Of a DNA stretch of 64,000 nt, positions 48,149 through 59,362 are shown in pieces. The notes under the pieces are model-generated. The model saw only the letters and a program-made list of their open reading frames with translations. It was not told the DNA's origin and did no database searches. The first letter of the stretch is position 1. Every line of letters starts with the position of its first letter. The stretch covers positions 744,001 through 808,000 of the forward strand of contig JAALGZ010000006.1 of assembly GCA_015227615.1 (NCBI GenBank). Direction: 5' to 3'. This stretch comes from Labyrinthula sp. Ha. Its lineage: Eukaryota > Sar > Bigyra > Labyrinthulida > Labyrinthulaceae. The translations under genes were made by a program, and so were the position numbers.

Positions 48149-48572
48149 TTGTCAGTCGACGGATGACTAACCGAAGATAACTAAATCGAAGGAAAAGTGA
48201 CCCCTAAACTCGGTCACAACAAATTCCTTTAAAGAACTGTTTCCTTCGTTCTAAACGATGCTTAGGATACTTCACACTCGCGAAGTAAGCGAACCTAAGA
48301 CTTTCCGAAGGTTTTCCTTTGTTTTGATCAGATAACTGTAACTATAGCTAAGTATTCGAACTCTCAAATACAATAGTTACTTTTTATCTTCTCTTGGTTT
48401 TGTGTTAATTAGTTATGTCTTAATTTCCCAAAATATCACATACAATCTAACCTATTATTTATCCTAGAAAAAGCACCTAAAACTATGGGTACTTTAATTG
48501 AAATTCAATTACCTACATTCTATAATAATTAAATAGCACAAGTCTCTAAAGTAAATTACAAGAACTTACCCA
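48149..48572 (-). repeat. 5' LTR of the element
   Basis: On the minus strand it starts TGGGTAAG after target duplication AGTTT and ends CTGACAA. The sequence directly inside does not begin with TGG, the usual start of a tRNA primer site. Priming may therefore be non-canonical, or the site may be set further in. Confidence 0.9.
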
Positions 48573-49006
48573 AAACTGAAAAAGGAAGAAAATCAAATGG
48601 AAGAAGTCCATGCAAAGCTAAGGTAGTTTAAATTAAAAAAAAAACATCCAAGAAGCAAAAACTCCTCAAGAATTGAACAACTAAGAAGAGAAATGAAATT
48701 ATATGAAGTTTTTTGTCAACTTAAGAATTGAAATCTGTAACTAAGTGAAAGGTTTATCTTATATTATAGTTTATAAGCGTCAAGTTGGAAATACTCGTAT
48801 TTGTTATACTTATTTGTTTCACATAGACTAATCGACAGACAAAGAAGTGACTATTTTGCACCCACTGCCAAGATCCTGAGGAGAAGTTAACTCTAACCGT
48901 AAACATTTTACTCTGTATAAATCAGAAAGAGATCATTCCAATAAAAATTAGCTTTTAGATAACTCATCTGTAAAACTAAAATCGGGTAAATACAAACTTG
49001 AATACA

Positions 49007-50726
49007 ATGTTGAAAACATTAAGAGGACAAACAACTAAACCTGTTGAAGACGATGGTCCACAACCAGCAAACCTTGGTGGAAAAACGAAAAAACGTAAAG
49101 CGCGTTTGGTTAAGCCAAAAACACTTAAAGGTATACTTATTTCTTCTCTCAACTTTTAGGAAAACCAAAAGCAAACGATGTAATAGTCGTAGCTATTCCG
49201 AAAACATTTGTGCGCAGTGAAGTAATCCAAACTTCAAAAAAGCTTAATTTTCCCAGTGTAACAGGGGGAAACTTTAATATCCCAGTTGGAGGTAACTTTT
49301 CTTTTTTATCTTGATTTCAGGTGCGAAAAGCAGTGTGGTAATCTATACAATCGAAGTGCGTAATTCAGCCGGAGATACTTGGAAATTAGAAAAAACGTTC
49401 AAGGACTTTGCAAACCTTAGAAATAGAATTAACGAAAAGTTTCCATGTATATTCTTGTTTGCTGTTTTATAATTTTAGCACTTGCAAAGTTAGTCAATTC
49501 TTTTCCCAAGAAGACTTTATTCAGTGCTCCTACTGCAGAACAGATCGAGTACAGAAAGAAATTTTTCCAAGGATATTTGCAAGCTCTTCTTCAGCTTAAA
49601 CCTAGATTAAGTTATGTGAATGATTTTCTTGAAGTTCATCAACATCTTCTTCATAAGAAAAAAGAACAACTTGGGATCGATGATTTTGAACTTCTGAAAC
49701 TTCTTGGAAAAGGATCTTTTGGAAAAGTTTTTCTGGTTAGAGTAATTGGAAGTACAGATCTTTTTGCAATGAAAGTATTGAGAAAATCTGAAGTAAAGAA
49801 AAGAAGACAAATTGAGCACACAAAAACAGAGCTTAGAGTAATGGGTGCTGCTGATCATCCGTTCATTTGTACCTTGAGATACGCATTCACTACAGATACG
49901 AGGTTATTTATGGTGTCTGATTTTTGTCAAGGAGGAGAGCTCTTTTTTCATTTGAAAAATTTAAGACATTTTAATAATCAAATGGTGCAATTTTATTCAG
50001 CTGAAATATCTGATGCACTTAATTATCTACATAATAGAAATATTATTTATAGAGATATCAAGCCTGAAAATGTTCTTTTAGATGAGTTTGGACATATTAG
50101 AATAACAGATTTTGGTTTGTCTAGAGATAATGTTACTGAAGCAGAAGAAGCAAATACTTTTTGTGGAACACCTGAAGTATATATTTTTTTGTTTTTTTAT
50201 TCTTTAGTATTTATCCCCAGAAATGCTTCTTGGAAGACAAAAAGGATATGGATATGGTAAAAGTGTAGATTGGTGGGGATTAGGTGTTTTAATGTATGAA
50301 ATGTTCTTTGGATGGCCTCCTTTTTATGATAAGAATAAGAAAGTTATGTGCAGGAAAATTCTCAGAGGGCGTCTTGTGTTCAAACATAAGATTAGTGATG
50401 AAGCCAAAGATATAATTAGTGGATTATTGCAGCGTGAACCAAAAAGGAGATTAGGTATATGTGGAAATGGATTTGAGGATTTGAAAGAACATCCGTTTTT
50501 TGACGGAATTGATTGGGAGCTTCTTGTGCAAAGACAACTTGAACCACCGTACAAACCAAAGATCTCCAAGACTACTGATAACTTTGATAAGGAGTTTACA
50601 GATCAATCTGCTAGAATTTCTGCACATGAACAAGGAATTGAAGAGGACTTTGATGAAGAAGAGGACGATGTATTTGATGACTTTACCTTTCAGAGACCAA
50701 TTGCTGACGATTTCTGGGAGAACTGA
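49007..50726 (+). CDS. PX-domain AGC protein kinase (SGK3/CISK-like)
   Basis: Five exons (49007-49130, 49160-49291, 49321-49446, 49479-50176, 50208-50726) with introns of 29, 29, 32 and 31 nt give 532 aa. A PX domain (residues about 50-183; FKDFANLRNRINEKFPSLA, FPKKTL, FFQGYLQALL) should bind phosphoinositides. The kinase domain has GKGSFGKV (204-211), K226, YRDIKPEN (D320), DFG (338-340) and activation-loop TFCGTPEYLSPE, with T354 the PDK1-type site. The AGC tail keeps FDKEFT and a hydrophobic motif FDDFTF (T520). This layout matches SGK3-type endosomal kinases. Intron 4 lies inside the activation loop, right after CGTPE. The LTR element sits 435 bp upstream. Convergent with argininosuccinate lyase. 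Confidence 0.92.
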
Positions 50727-50918
50727 GTTAATCGAACTGAGTTCAACTGTATTGACGATAATAACTAAAGTTGGCTTTATACTTTTTTTTCTTCTTTTTG
50801 TTCATGGTTTAATCCATTTTGTATTGTGAAAGTGCAAGATAGTAAATAAGCTTTTCTTTTCGATAAATAATAGTATTTGATATATGATGTCCATTCTAGA
50901 CACTAGAACTGCTTTTTA

Positions 50919-52577
50919 TTAACTATTATGTTCATTAATGAAAGCTTTTAACAGCTTGAGTTGGTGCTGGATGCTTCTTAAACTAGTGCTTCCTTCTGCA
51001 TTTTTTTTCTCTACACTAACTTTCGCATCAAAAATTTTTTTTACGTCTTCTTCAAATAAAGGATGCAAACTTTTAAACTCTTCCAAACTCAATTCAGAGA
51101 GCAATTTCCCCTAAAATTTAGTTCTCTAAAATAAAAATACAGTATCTTCAGCAAGCTGTACTGCTTCTCCAGCTACATGATGCGTTTCTCGAAAAGGAAC
51201 TTTTTTTCGCACAAGATAATCTGCTAAATCTGTAGCAAACATATCTGCACCTAACTTTTTACTTTGATCCATAACTTCAATTGTATTGATAACCCCTTCC
51301 GTAATTTGAACACAATCCATGGCTGTATCAAAGGCAGCGAAAGCAGATTCTTTATCATCCTGTAGATCTTTATTATAACTCATTGGTAGACCTAGATTTC
51401 AACCAGTATAAAAAAATACCTTTAAGAATAGTAAGCATGGAAACTAGTCTTCCAACTGCGGATCCTGCTTTTCCACGAACTATTTCACATGCATCTGGGT
51501 TCTTTTTCTGGGGCATTAAACTACTTCCTGTAGCATAAAGATCACTCTGCTTTACAAATCCAAACTCTGCTGAAGAGTAGATTATTAAATCCTCGGCTAG
51601 ACGTGAGAGATGTACTCCTAATAAACTTGTATTATATAAAAAGTCCACTACAAAGTCTCTGTCAGAAATATGATCAAGAGAATTGGAGAGCAAATTGTCC
51701 TAAAATAAACCTCAAAAAATGTGTATACATCAGCTCCTTTGAATCCAAGTTCTTTAGATAAGCTCTTACGCTCATCAGGATTGAAGAAACTATGACCAGC
51801 TAACGCTCCACTTCCTAATGGTGAAATATCGACTAAGTGAAAGCTATTTTGCAATTTTAAAAAATCCCTTTGAAGCATAGCTGAATAGGAGAGCAAATAG
51901 TGAGCCCATCGAATAGGTTGAGCTTGTTGTAAATGAGTATATCCTGCAATTATTTTATCTTGCTCTACAATAAAATGGTAGAAAAATAGTTACCTTTGGG
52001 ATCAGATAATTTTGTGTGGATTGAATCAAGTAATGAAAGAATAGCTCGTTGAAGATCAATGTTTGCATTTTTCATCCATAGTCTGAGATCAGTAACGCAT
52101 TGGTCATTTCTTGATCTTCCAGTATGCAACTTGCCTGCAACTGCCGCACCAATTATTTCAGTCAGTCTTCTTTCATTTGCCTATAAATATTAATCAGTTA
52201 GAAAAATATACTGTATGAATATCTTCATCACTTGGTTTGATGTCAAAGTTGTTTGATTCCCACTCCTTGTACACTGCGTCTAACCCATTTTGCATTTTTA
52301 GCTCTTCTTCTTGGGTAAGTAATCCAGCACTGCATAAGCTTTTAGCATATGCTTTACTACCTATCAAATCTTCTCTCCACATTCTTTTATCAACATTGAT
52401 CGACGCGTTGAACTTTTCCATCAATGGATCAACACCACCACTAAATCTTCCACCCCACAACTTTGCACCAGAATCAGAGCTTGAACTTAGGAAAATGATA
52501 TTTTTTCGGTTTATAGGTCTTTTGAAGGCATTTTTCAGTGATTTCTGTTTCAATGAGAAAGAAACAAAGTTTTTCAT
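50919..52577 (-). CDS. ASL: Argininosuccinate lyase, probably organelle-targeted
   Basis: Six exons (52577-52212, 52180-51994, 51964-51729, 51699-51420, 51391-51141, 51110-50919) with introns of 31, 29, 29, 28 and 30 nt give 503 aa. It has [44 protein letters not shown] and the superfamily signature [12 protein letters not shown], whose loop holds the catalytic Ser. It cleaves argininosuccinate to arginine and fumarate in arginine synthesis. About 40 residues precede the conserved start. They are rich in Lys, Arg and Ser with few acids ([18 protein letters not shown]), like an organelle transit peptide. Phe near the N-terminus is typical of red and glaucophyte plastid targeting. The 30-nt last intron is the only one here of 3n length, and it contains an in-frame TAG. 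Confidence 0.92.
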
Positions 52578-52731
52578 CTCTAGGTGTTTGCAATAGTGTC
52601 TGTACTTCGCTTTTTCAGTATGTGTATATTAATTAAATACCATTGTAATGGATCTATGATCTATTATATAACACAAGGAACTTTCAGGCAATCATGTCCT
52701 GCTAGTATTTTGGGCAATCAGTGAGTTCTAA

Positions 52732-52803
52732 CAATAGAACAATAACTGAGAACAATAGAACAATAGAACAATAACTGAGAACAATAGAACAATAGAACAA
52801 TAA
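52732..52803. repeat. Tandem repeat, 29-bp unit
   Basis: About 2.4 copies of a 29-bp unit (AACAATAACTGAGAACAATA plus GAACAATAG), itself built from AACAATAG-like 8-mers. It lies 155 bp upstream of the argininosuccinate lyase start codon. Confidence 0.8.
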
Positions 52804-55800
52804 ATAAGAAAAGAGAAAGTTGTCTAACACCAAGGAATTCAAATAAGTGATAATATTGAAAATATCATTCCTTATCGGAGTTGCTTCGGTTTAAAAAAAA
52901 GTTTGAAAAGGATTATTGCTGTTGAAATATGAACCTAAAGCATAACACTATTTACATATAGATATGATGATAGAGTACAATGTCGGAACTTATATGAGCT
53001 CTTGTCTGGGAAATTCATTGCTGCATAAAATTGAGTTCTCATTTTTATTATCTGAATGAACTATCGAGCACCCACAAACTCGAAGCTGTGACAGAGTTAC
53101 TAACAAGAACGTTATGCGTTTATAATGAAGTCAATCAGGAACTTAGCATATCTATCCCAAGTATTTTATTCAGTCTATGCACGTGAATTTCCATAAAGAA
53201 ATTTTAAATTTGTCAAAACTACTTCATATACTCTGGTCCTTGAATTCTAAGTCGTAATACTCGTGCCGGGTCCTTTTGTTTTGATTCTCTAGCTTGCTGC
53301 TAACTACGCTGTATTGTAGTTGTATTTCTTAGACAATGTCACAAGATTGAATATGTTGTAACCTTTAAATTTATATATATGTGCATTCTTTTCGCTGTAC
53401 TAATTAGTACTGCTTTGACAATTGACAACCAACCAATATACATGGGCTTCAGCGAATTGCCCATTAGTAAAAAATACCACAGATAAAGTCATGAATATCG
53501 GCAGAAGCATTTAATTCAATATTTAAGACGACTTTTGCCCAGTTTTCCTTTTAAAAGTATATTCAACCACTGCTGGGTGAGCTTGGTATTTGCACATTTC
53601 GTCAATCGGCACTCCGGCAAAAAGTTCTTGCTTAAAGGCCCGTCTGGGGTGCTTGAAATTCTAAAGCTGCTTTTTTTGCTTTCTTAAGGTTAAAGAAAAC
53701 TCTACTTAGTTTAAAAAATAAGAGAAGGTATGGCCAACTAGAGAAACCAGTTAAGAACCAATACTCAATCGTTGATGTACTGGAAGTTTTTGGACGGTAG
53801 GTCGGTGTTCTTGAATGGGAATTAAAATTGACAGGTACTCAGTTATCCCTCTAAGAAAGAGAGAAAACCCTCGGTTTAGATACGAATGATAGGTTTCGTC
53901 AATTCATGAACTTCTAAAGGTGATGGCATTATGAACTCTTTGGTTTTATTATTAGGAATATAGAGGATTCTGTACTCCTAATGAAGGAAATAGTTCGAGT
54001 AGGACACGCAGAATATATGAAACCATACAAGAAGAACCAAATTGGGCAAAGGACTATATTCAAGTGTTGGTGGTTAGCACAAAAATTTCCTGCTTGTCAT
54101 CTCATGAATCGTCTTGATATGTCTTTCATGGAGCATTGTAGAAGCTCTTTATGTATGCTTTTCTTTACGTGCAGTTTTCTCCTAATAATAGAAGAAAGCA
54201 TAGGGGATTGTCTTTTGTGATCTTGAACATGTAGCAGGGAGCACAAACACTAATAAATTTTGAAACAAGTAGATCAACAAAGTTATTTAAAGGACGTTTC
54301 ACAAAATTATTTGGTTGACCTGGCTGGGCTTACTCAACTCTTTTCGCGTTAATTGCCGTTCTTTCGAGAAATCATGTAATATAGAAATCTTTCGTAACAA
54401 GTGAGTACTGACGCAGTGCTCATATTGCAAGGTAAAGTTACCAGTGTTAAATTCACTCTGAAGACTATAGAAATAAATAAAATTCAATATTTAGGTACTC
54501 CAGATATTCTAAGATGTGATATAGAGCATTAGAACTTTAGTTTGTGCACTCAAAAGACATGTAATTGAATTTGGGTACTGCCAAGTTGGTAATAAGCTAT
54601 CTTAGACAGATGAACATGCAGAAAAAGGCACTATTTAATAATAAGAGCTTAGCGAAATTATAAATAAACGTAAACTTTGTGTCTACCCCTGAAAAAACTA
54701 GCAACTTTGAGTTTCAGTTTCTCAAATTATGCAGATAAGAAATTCCTATTTATCAACAAGATGGAGACATGTGGTAATTGGATACAACCCTGCGGTTCAA
54801 TGCTGTTAGAATAATTTGCGAAAATAATGACCTCATGAGTTCTCTGAGTGTCTAGAAGAAATTTTCAGAGGCAACTACCAGAGTCTGTAATTATTTACAT
54901 CTACTTCAATTATTCGTGGAGTTTAATATTAGCACAGTTTTAGCTTCACCTGAAGATGAGTGCATACACTGCTAGGAAAAAAGTGCTCTCTAGAAGTGAG
55001 GTTAAATCATCATCTAGGAAATAACATGTGGTCCTATCAATATCTTAACTTTTTTCTATACACCCGTTTTCATTAAATGGCAACCAGTTCAATAGCTGAG
55101 TAATTTTTTAGTCCTGGAGGTCATAGGTGTATTAAATTAAGTGGAGCCTCAGCTGTATAATATGTTACTAACAATAAAAAAAATTGAGTTAAACAATCTT
55201 TCAAATCACATATTTAGCCGTTAACAGTAGCTTCATACCAATATCAGCATGTTCCTATTCTTATTCAATTATTATATACCATAACTACCTAATTTTCCAA
55301 CAAATACGGAAGAAATATTGCAAAGGTTACTCCTGAGGAAGAATATAAGACTAAATAGACGAATTCTAGCCGAAGTCCACGGTAACATAGTTTAAGGGTA
55401 AGGGAGATGCTTATGGGATAATGCATAAGATGCCAACCCTTAATAAGAATTAACCTAAGCGCTTCAATGTCGCGCTCGTTCACCGGTTCTGGACAACGAC
55501 CTTAGCTAAGTTGTCGTCATTTCAACAGTTGTTCCCAAATGCCTAAGGTTCTCTGGTAATGTAAGACATATCACATTCTTCCCGATAGCTGTTGCGACGA
55601 GTTGGAATTTTAGGATTAATGTTTGTTAAGGTTAACCTTCCAAATCCTATTTCAACATTACTTGTAGAAGTATTTCATTTCTCAAAGTAGTTCCCCAAAA
55701 GGAGAGATCAAACCCTAGCAAAATGAAAAGGCGAACCAAAGGTACAAGACAATATGAATGCGAAACCAAGCAACTAAATGTAGGACAAATGCAGATGTTT

Positions 55801-58350
55801 TTGGATATAATTCTAATGTGAAACTCAATTTAAACAGATTTTAAACGATATCATATATTTTCAAAGGCAATTGAAAATAAGTAAAGAGACGGTTTAAGAA
55901 AAGGTCTAGGAATTCCCAACACACAGCGGATGTGAGGCAGAAATGAAAAATTCACCAAAATTTATGAACTGGAACCAACAAGAAAAATGAAGGGCCAAGA
56001 AATCTTAGCCAAATTTTAGAGCTTCAGGTGACCTGGGCGAAAATGGGAAGGTGAGTGCTATATATAAAATATCAGCACGGAAAGAGGCAGAGGAAACTGA
56101 AATGAACCAGCATTATTACAACAATTGTTTAGTTGTTTAACTTCAGTATCGCTATGACCAAGCATTCCTTTTATTCATATGTTTCTCTTCTTCATAGACA
56201 GAGCTCTTGGCTTCGAGTTTTGGGACTGGAAAGTATTAGCAACATAAAAGTTTCCTTCGGCATTTTGCCTCAAGACCTGTGCCATGTTAATGATTATTAC
56301 ATATATCTTCCCCGACCCCTTCTCCGATCTATGTTATGCTTCTTCTTATAGAAGTTTAGAAAAAAGATATAGCGAAGGAGTATATTACTTTAGTTTTTGA
56401 AGGCAAGGTAATGTCTGTAATTCTTGAGATATTCAACTTGTAGTGCTCCCACTTTATTAATTTCAGCACAACCAAATTTCTTTAAAGCTCTCTAAACAGA
56501 AGATGTTTACTAAGACGAAAACTTAGGGAAAGATGATTTGCTTTCATTAATTCAATTTAATTCACACCCTTGCAAAACGATGATGAGAAACGTTAGAGTT
56601 TGCCATGGTAGCATACGTGATTTCTAGATGTAAGACATTCCGTTGATTTTGCACTCGCAGATGAAACTAGGTTCTAAACCTCCACACTTTCTCGGTTACA
56701 AAATATTTCTTATTTCCTAGATCCAACAAAATGAAGCAGCCATGCATCTGTTTAATCTTCTAGGTCATGCTTGTAGTCATCTACTTGGACAAATTTTCTC
56801 GAATAATGACGAAATCGTTTATGTCTTTTTGGGCTGCTTGCTTGTAATCCTCAACCCGCCTGTCATGATATGACAGTAGTTGATCAAGACTCTATTTTTT
56901 TGATTTTAAAGAGGGTTTGCCCATTTCTTTGAGTTTGGAATGATATTCCCTAACACTTTGGGTAGAAATCTTGGAAACTATTAGGTCCTGATTTACATTT
57001 GGTTCTTCGTTTGATTTTATCTTTATTGGAAAGATTGCTACTCACTACGAGGAAAATAAAAATATATGCTATCAACGCGTTGTTCAAGATCAGTTTCAGA
57101 TTCAAAGTCTTCTCTAACAGCTTCATGCAAGCAGTAACTAAAATCATTTAACTCAAGTTATTATTATTAATTTCGACCCGAGCCAAAATAGGTATCAAGA
57201 TGTCTAATATAATGAACATGTGAGACCCAGAGTTTTTGAGATGTCTTCATCAATACTAGTGACCCATCATGAATTATTACCTCAGCTGAAACTATTGCCA
57301 AGTCTTCTAAACCCTTCAAGAATACTAAGTGATTTTCAGTTTGCATTACCTTGCAACTGGAATTTACCATTAAGAGAAACCACACAGTACTTACGGGGAA
57401 CACTGGGACAGAGCTATGACTAGGTTACGTATGGGTGGTACCCACTTGTACATAATTTGAGTTTAGGTTTTTTTAGGTTTATGTGTAATTCTTCCAGAAA
57501 CATTTACCTGTTAACTGTTGGGACCATCCCTACACGTTAGCCTAAGCACAGTCTAAAAAGAACAGTTTTTCTTAAGCAGATTTGATTAAATTTACGTAAT
57601 ATTTTAAAACACTTGTCATTTGCATCTCTTCCTTCTTCGCAAACTGTGTTTAATCCATATAAAAGTAAGTCGTTGCTGAAGTAAATTCTTGGATGTTTAG
57701 GATGTAGTGCAACTTCTACCATTGCTAAGAGTATGTTAACAGTTTTTAGGTGCCTAATCATCTTCCTTACTTCTGATTTTACTTCAGAACGAAACTTTCT
57801 TTCATCTTCAATGACTTGTAACTCATGACTTGAGGGGAGTAATCACTTGACTTAAAAGATGTATTCGCCAAGTTGAAGAGTAAAGTTAATGCTTAATCAA
57901 AAAGTACAAAGCTTAGATGAAATGTGTTTTACGCTACACCTTTGTAACAACCTTTGACTAAATACGAAGGTTCTGTGTGTCTTCCTCTGAAAAGTGGTGT
58001 GACGAAGCTTTCTTCCATCTAAATCGGTTTGCAACTACTTTCTTAAATGCTTGGAACATTGATTCTGATATGGATCCTCTGTACAGTGTCCAATCCTCTG
58101 TTTCTTGCGTTTGAGCTTAGTGTTGAAAGTATATTACTTCAAGGCTCCTTTGCCACTTCTTTCTTCCTTTTCATTTATGTTTGGATCTCTTCACAAATTT
58201 TGGCTACATGGCCACAGACCTTCCGAATATCTTACTGGAAATGGAATTCGAATGACTGGCCTCAGAAAATTTGAACCTTACTTTTGCCGTATATTTATCA
58301 CAAAATTAACCAGGAGGACTTACTGGTTTTGTAACGGTATGTTGTTTAAC
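52804..58350. other. Gene-free AT-rich region
   Basis: No intact gene. Coding-like traces appear near 53980-54130 (+; HAEYMKPYKKNQIGQRTIFK) and 57160-57860 (-). Other open frames look like chance products. No RNA gene was recognised. Confidence 0.45.
57537..57860 (-). pseudogene. Coding-like fragment, unidentified
   Basis: The minus-strand frame stays open for about 100 codons without needing an ATG. It contains SHELQVIEDERKFRSEVKSE, HLKTVNILLAMVEVALHPKH and GLNTVCEEGRDANDKCFKIL. The composition is protein-like, but the family is unknown and there is no complete gene around it. It could be a dead gene or an exon of an unrecognised one. The minus-strand frame at 57167-57403 may belong with it. 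Confidence 0.35.
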
Positions 58351-58358
58351 ATACAGTA

Positions 58359-58364
58359 TGACGT
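58359..58364 (+). promoter_or_regulatory. TGACGT core upstream of TPI
   Basis: TGACGT followed by AGC lies 69 bp before the TPI start codon, close to the distance seen before the UDG-like gene. It is a candidate bZIP/CRE-type site. Function is inferred. Confidence 0.35.
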
Positions 58365-58433
58365 AGCCATTTGCTCCATACGAACTACGAAGCCCAAAAA
58401 GATATCCGTTTAAATAATAAAGCAAATTTTCCA

Positions 58434-59216
58434 ATGGCGATGCGAAAAGTTTTTATTGGAGGTAACTGGAAATGCAACGGCACTTTAGAGAAGATCAGAA
58501 GTTTGGTAAAAATGCTGAATGAAGCTGCAGCGTTCCCACAGAATTGCGAAGTGGTTGTTTCCCCTACTGCACTTCACGTTTCTGAGGTGTGCTCGTCAAT
58601 TGACAAAACTAGAGTACAAGTTGCCGTCCAGAACATCTATACTGAATCAAAAGCAGGTGCTTTCACTGGAGAGTTGACACCAGATTTGGTCAAAGATGTA
58701 GGTGCTGAATGGGTAGTCCTTGGACACAGTGAGAGAAGGAGCTTGCCTGGGTTAACCGAATCTCCTGACTTTGTTGCGGCAAAATGTAAGACAGCAGTGG
58801 AAAGCGGACTCAAGGTTATTGCATGTATTGGAGAAACTCTTGCGCAGAGAGAAAGTGGAGAAACTCTGAACGTGTGCAAGGAACAGATGGAGCCTATTTT
58901 TGATGCTGTTGGTAAGGACTACTTGAAGGATATTGTGCTTGCCTACGAACCTGTTTGGGCGATTGGAACTGGTAAGGTAGCAACTCCAGAGCAAGCGCAG
59001 GAAACTCATGCACAGCTGAGAGAGTATTTGAGAGAAAAGATCAGTCCTGAGGAAGCTGAGAAGATGAGAATTATCTATGGAGGAAGTGTTAAAGGTTCAA
59101 ATTGCGAGTCCCTGATGATTGGTGCTGATATTGACGGTTTCCTTGTTGGAGGTGCGAGCCTGAAAGAGGAATTCTTGGATATTATTCAAAGTTCTGCTTT
59201 GAAGGCAAAGATTTAA
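58434..59216 (+). CDS. TPI1: Triosephosphate isomerase
   Basis: An intronless gene of 260 aa from the ATG at 58434 (the longer frame upstream starts only at a TTG). All catalytic parts are present: GGNWKCNG (K13), GHSERR (H98), AYEPVWAIGTG (E172, followed by loop 6) and phosphate-binding YGGSVKG and GFLVGGASL. It interconverts dihydroxyacetone phosphate and glyceraldehyde 3-phosphate. The segment after SERR (SLPGLTESPDF) is two residues longer than the usual form. No transit peptide is visible, so this is probably the cytosolic enzyme. It converges with the ACBP-repeat gene (146 bp between stops). Confidence 0.97.
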   Translation: MAMRKVFIGGNWKCNGTLEKIRSLVKMLNEAAAFPQNCEVVVSPTALHVSEVCSSIDKTRVQVAVQNIYTESKAGAFTGELTPDLVKDVGAEWVVLGHSERRSLPGLTESPDFVAAKCKTAVESGLKVIACIGETLAQRESGETLNVCKEQMEPIFDAVGKDYLKDIVLAYEPVWAIGTGKVATPEQAQETHAQLREYLREKISPEEAEKMRIIYGGSVKGSNCESLMIGADIDGFLVGGASLKEEFLDIIQSSALKAKI

Positions 59217-59362
59217 ACTTTGAATAGAAAAATAAGGAGTAAGCCTTCTTTGACTGGGTAAAAACCGGCAAATAATAAAAAACTTTTAAAGCAAAGCTTC
59301 CAAACAAAATGGCAGCACATAATATACCTATCATCTACAACTAGTTCAAACGGAGAATTCAT

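Larger units (their letters stand above)
38695..48572 (-). mobile_element. Ty3/gypsy chromovirus-like LTR element with MT-A70 domain
   Basis: A 9.9-kb LTR element read on the minus strand, flanked by a perfect 5-bp target duplication (AAACT at 38690-38694 and 48573-48577). The LTRs are about 424 bp and about 97-98% identical, so insertion is relatively recent. Part order from the 5' LTR is gag with CCHC knuckle, aspartic protease, reverse transcriptase, RNase H, integrase, chromodomain, Myb/SANT-like domain, MT-A70 methyltransferase domain, polypurine tract and 3' LTR. Protease-RT-RNase H-integrase order plus a chromodomain marks Ty3/gypsy chromoviruses. The coding region is broken in roughly eight places, so this copy is a fossil. 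It is visibly less AT-rich than the surrounding DNA. It lies about 435 bp upstream of the PX-AGC kinase start codon. Confidence 0.92.

Noticed and set aside
51648-51896. A coding reading through GTATACACATTTTTTGAGG in argininosuccinate lyase
   Set aside because: Removing 51700-51728 as a 29-nt intron restores the conserved family sequence and matches the other introns, so the read-through frame is not real.
52732-52803. Possible CRISPR-like array
   Set aside because: The 29-bp units are contiguous with no spacers and are built from an 8-mer. This is a simple tandem repeat in a eukaryotic genome.
57440-57480. Inverted TGGGTGGTACCCA near 57430 as a transposon end
   Set aside because: No matching second end or target duplication was found nearby.
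58047-58413. Two overlapping open frames just upstream of TPI
   Set aside because: They overlap each other and run over the probable TPI promoter. No recognisable domain.
58371-58433. 21-residue N-terminal extension of TPI
   Set aside because: It begins at a TTG, not an ATG. The ATG at 58434 gives the normal TPI N-terminus.
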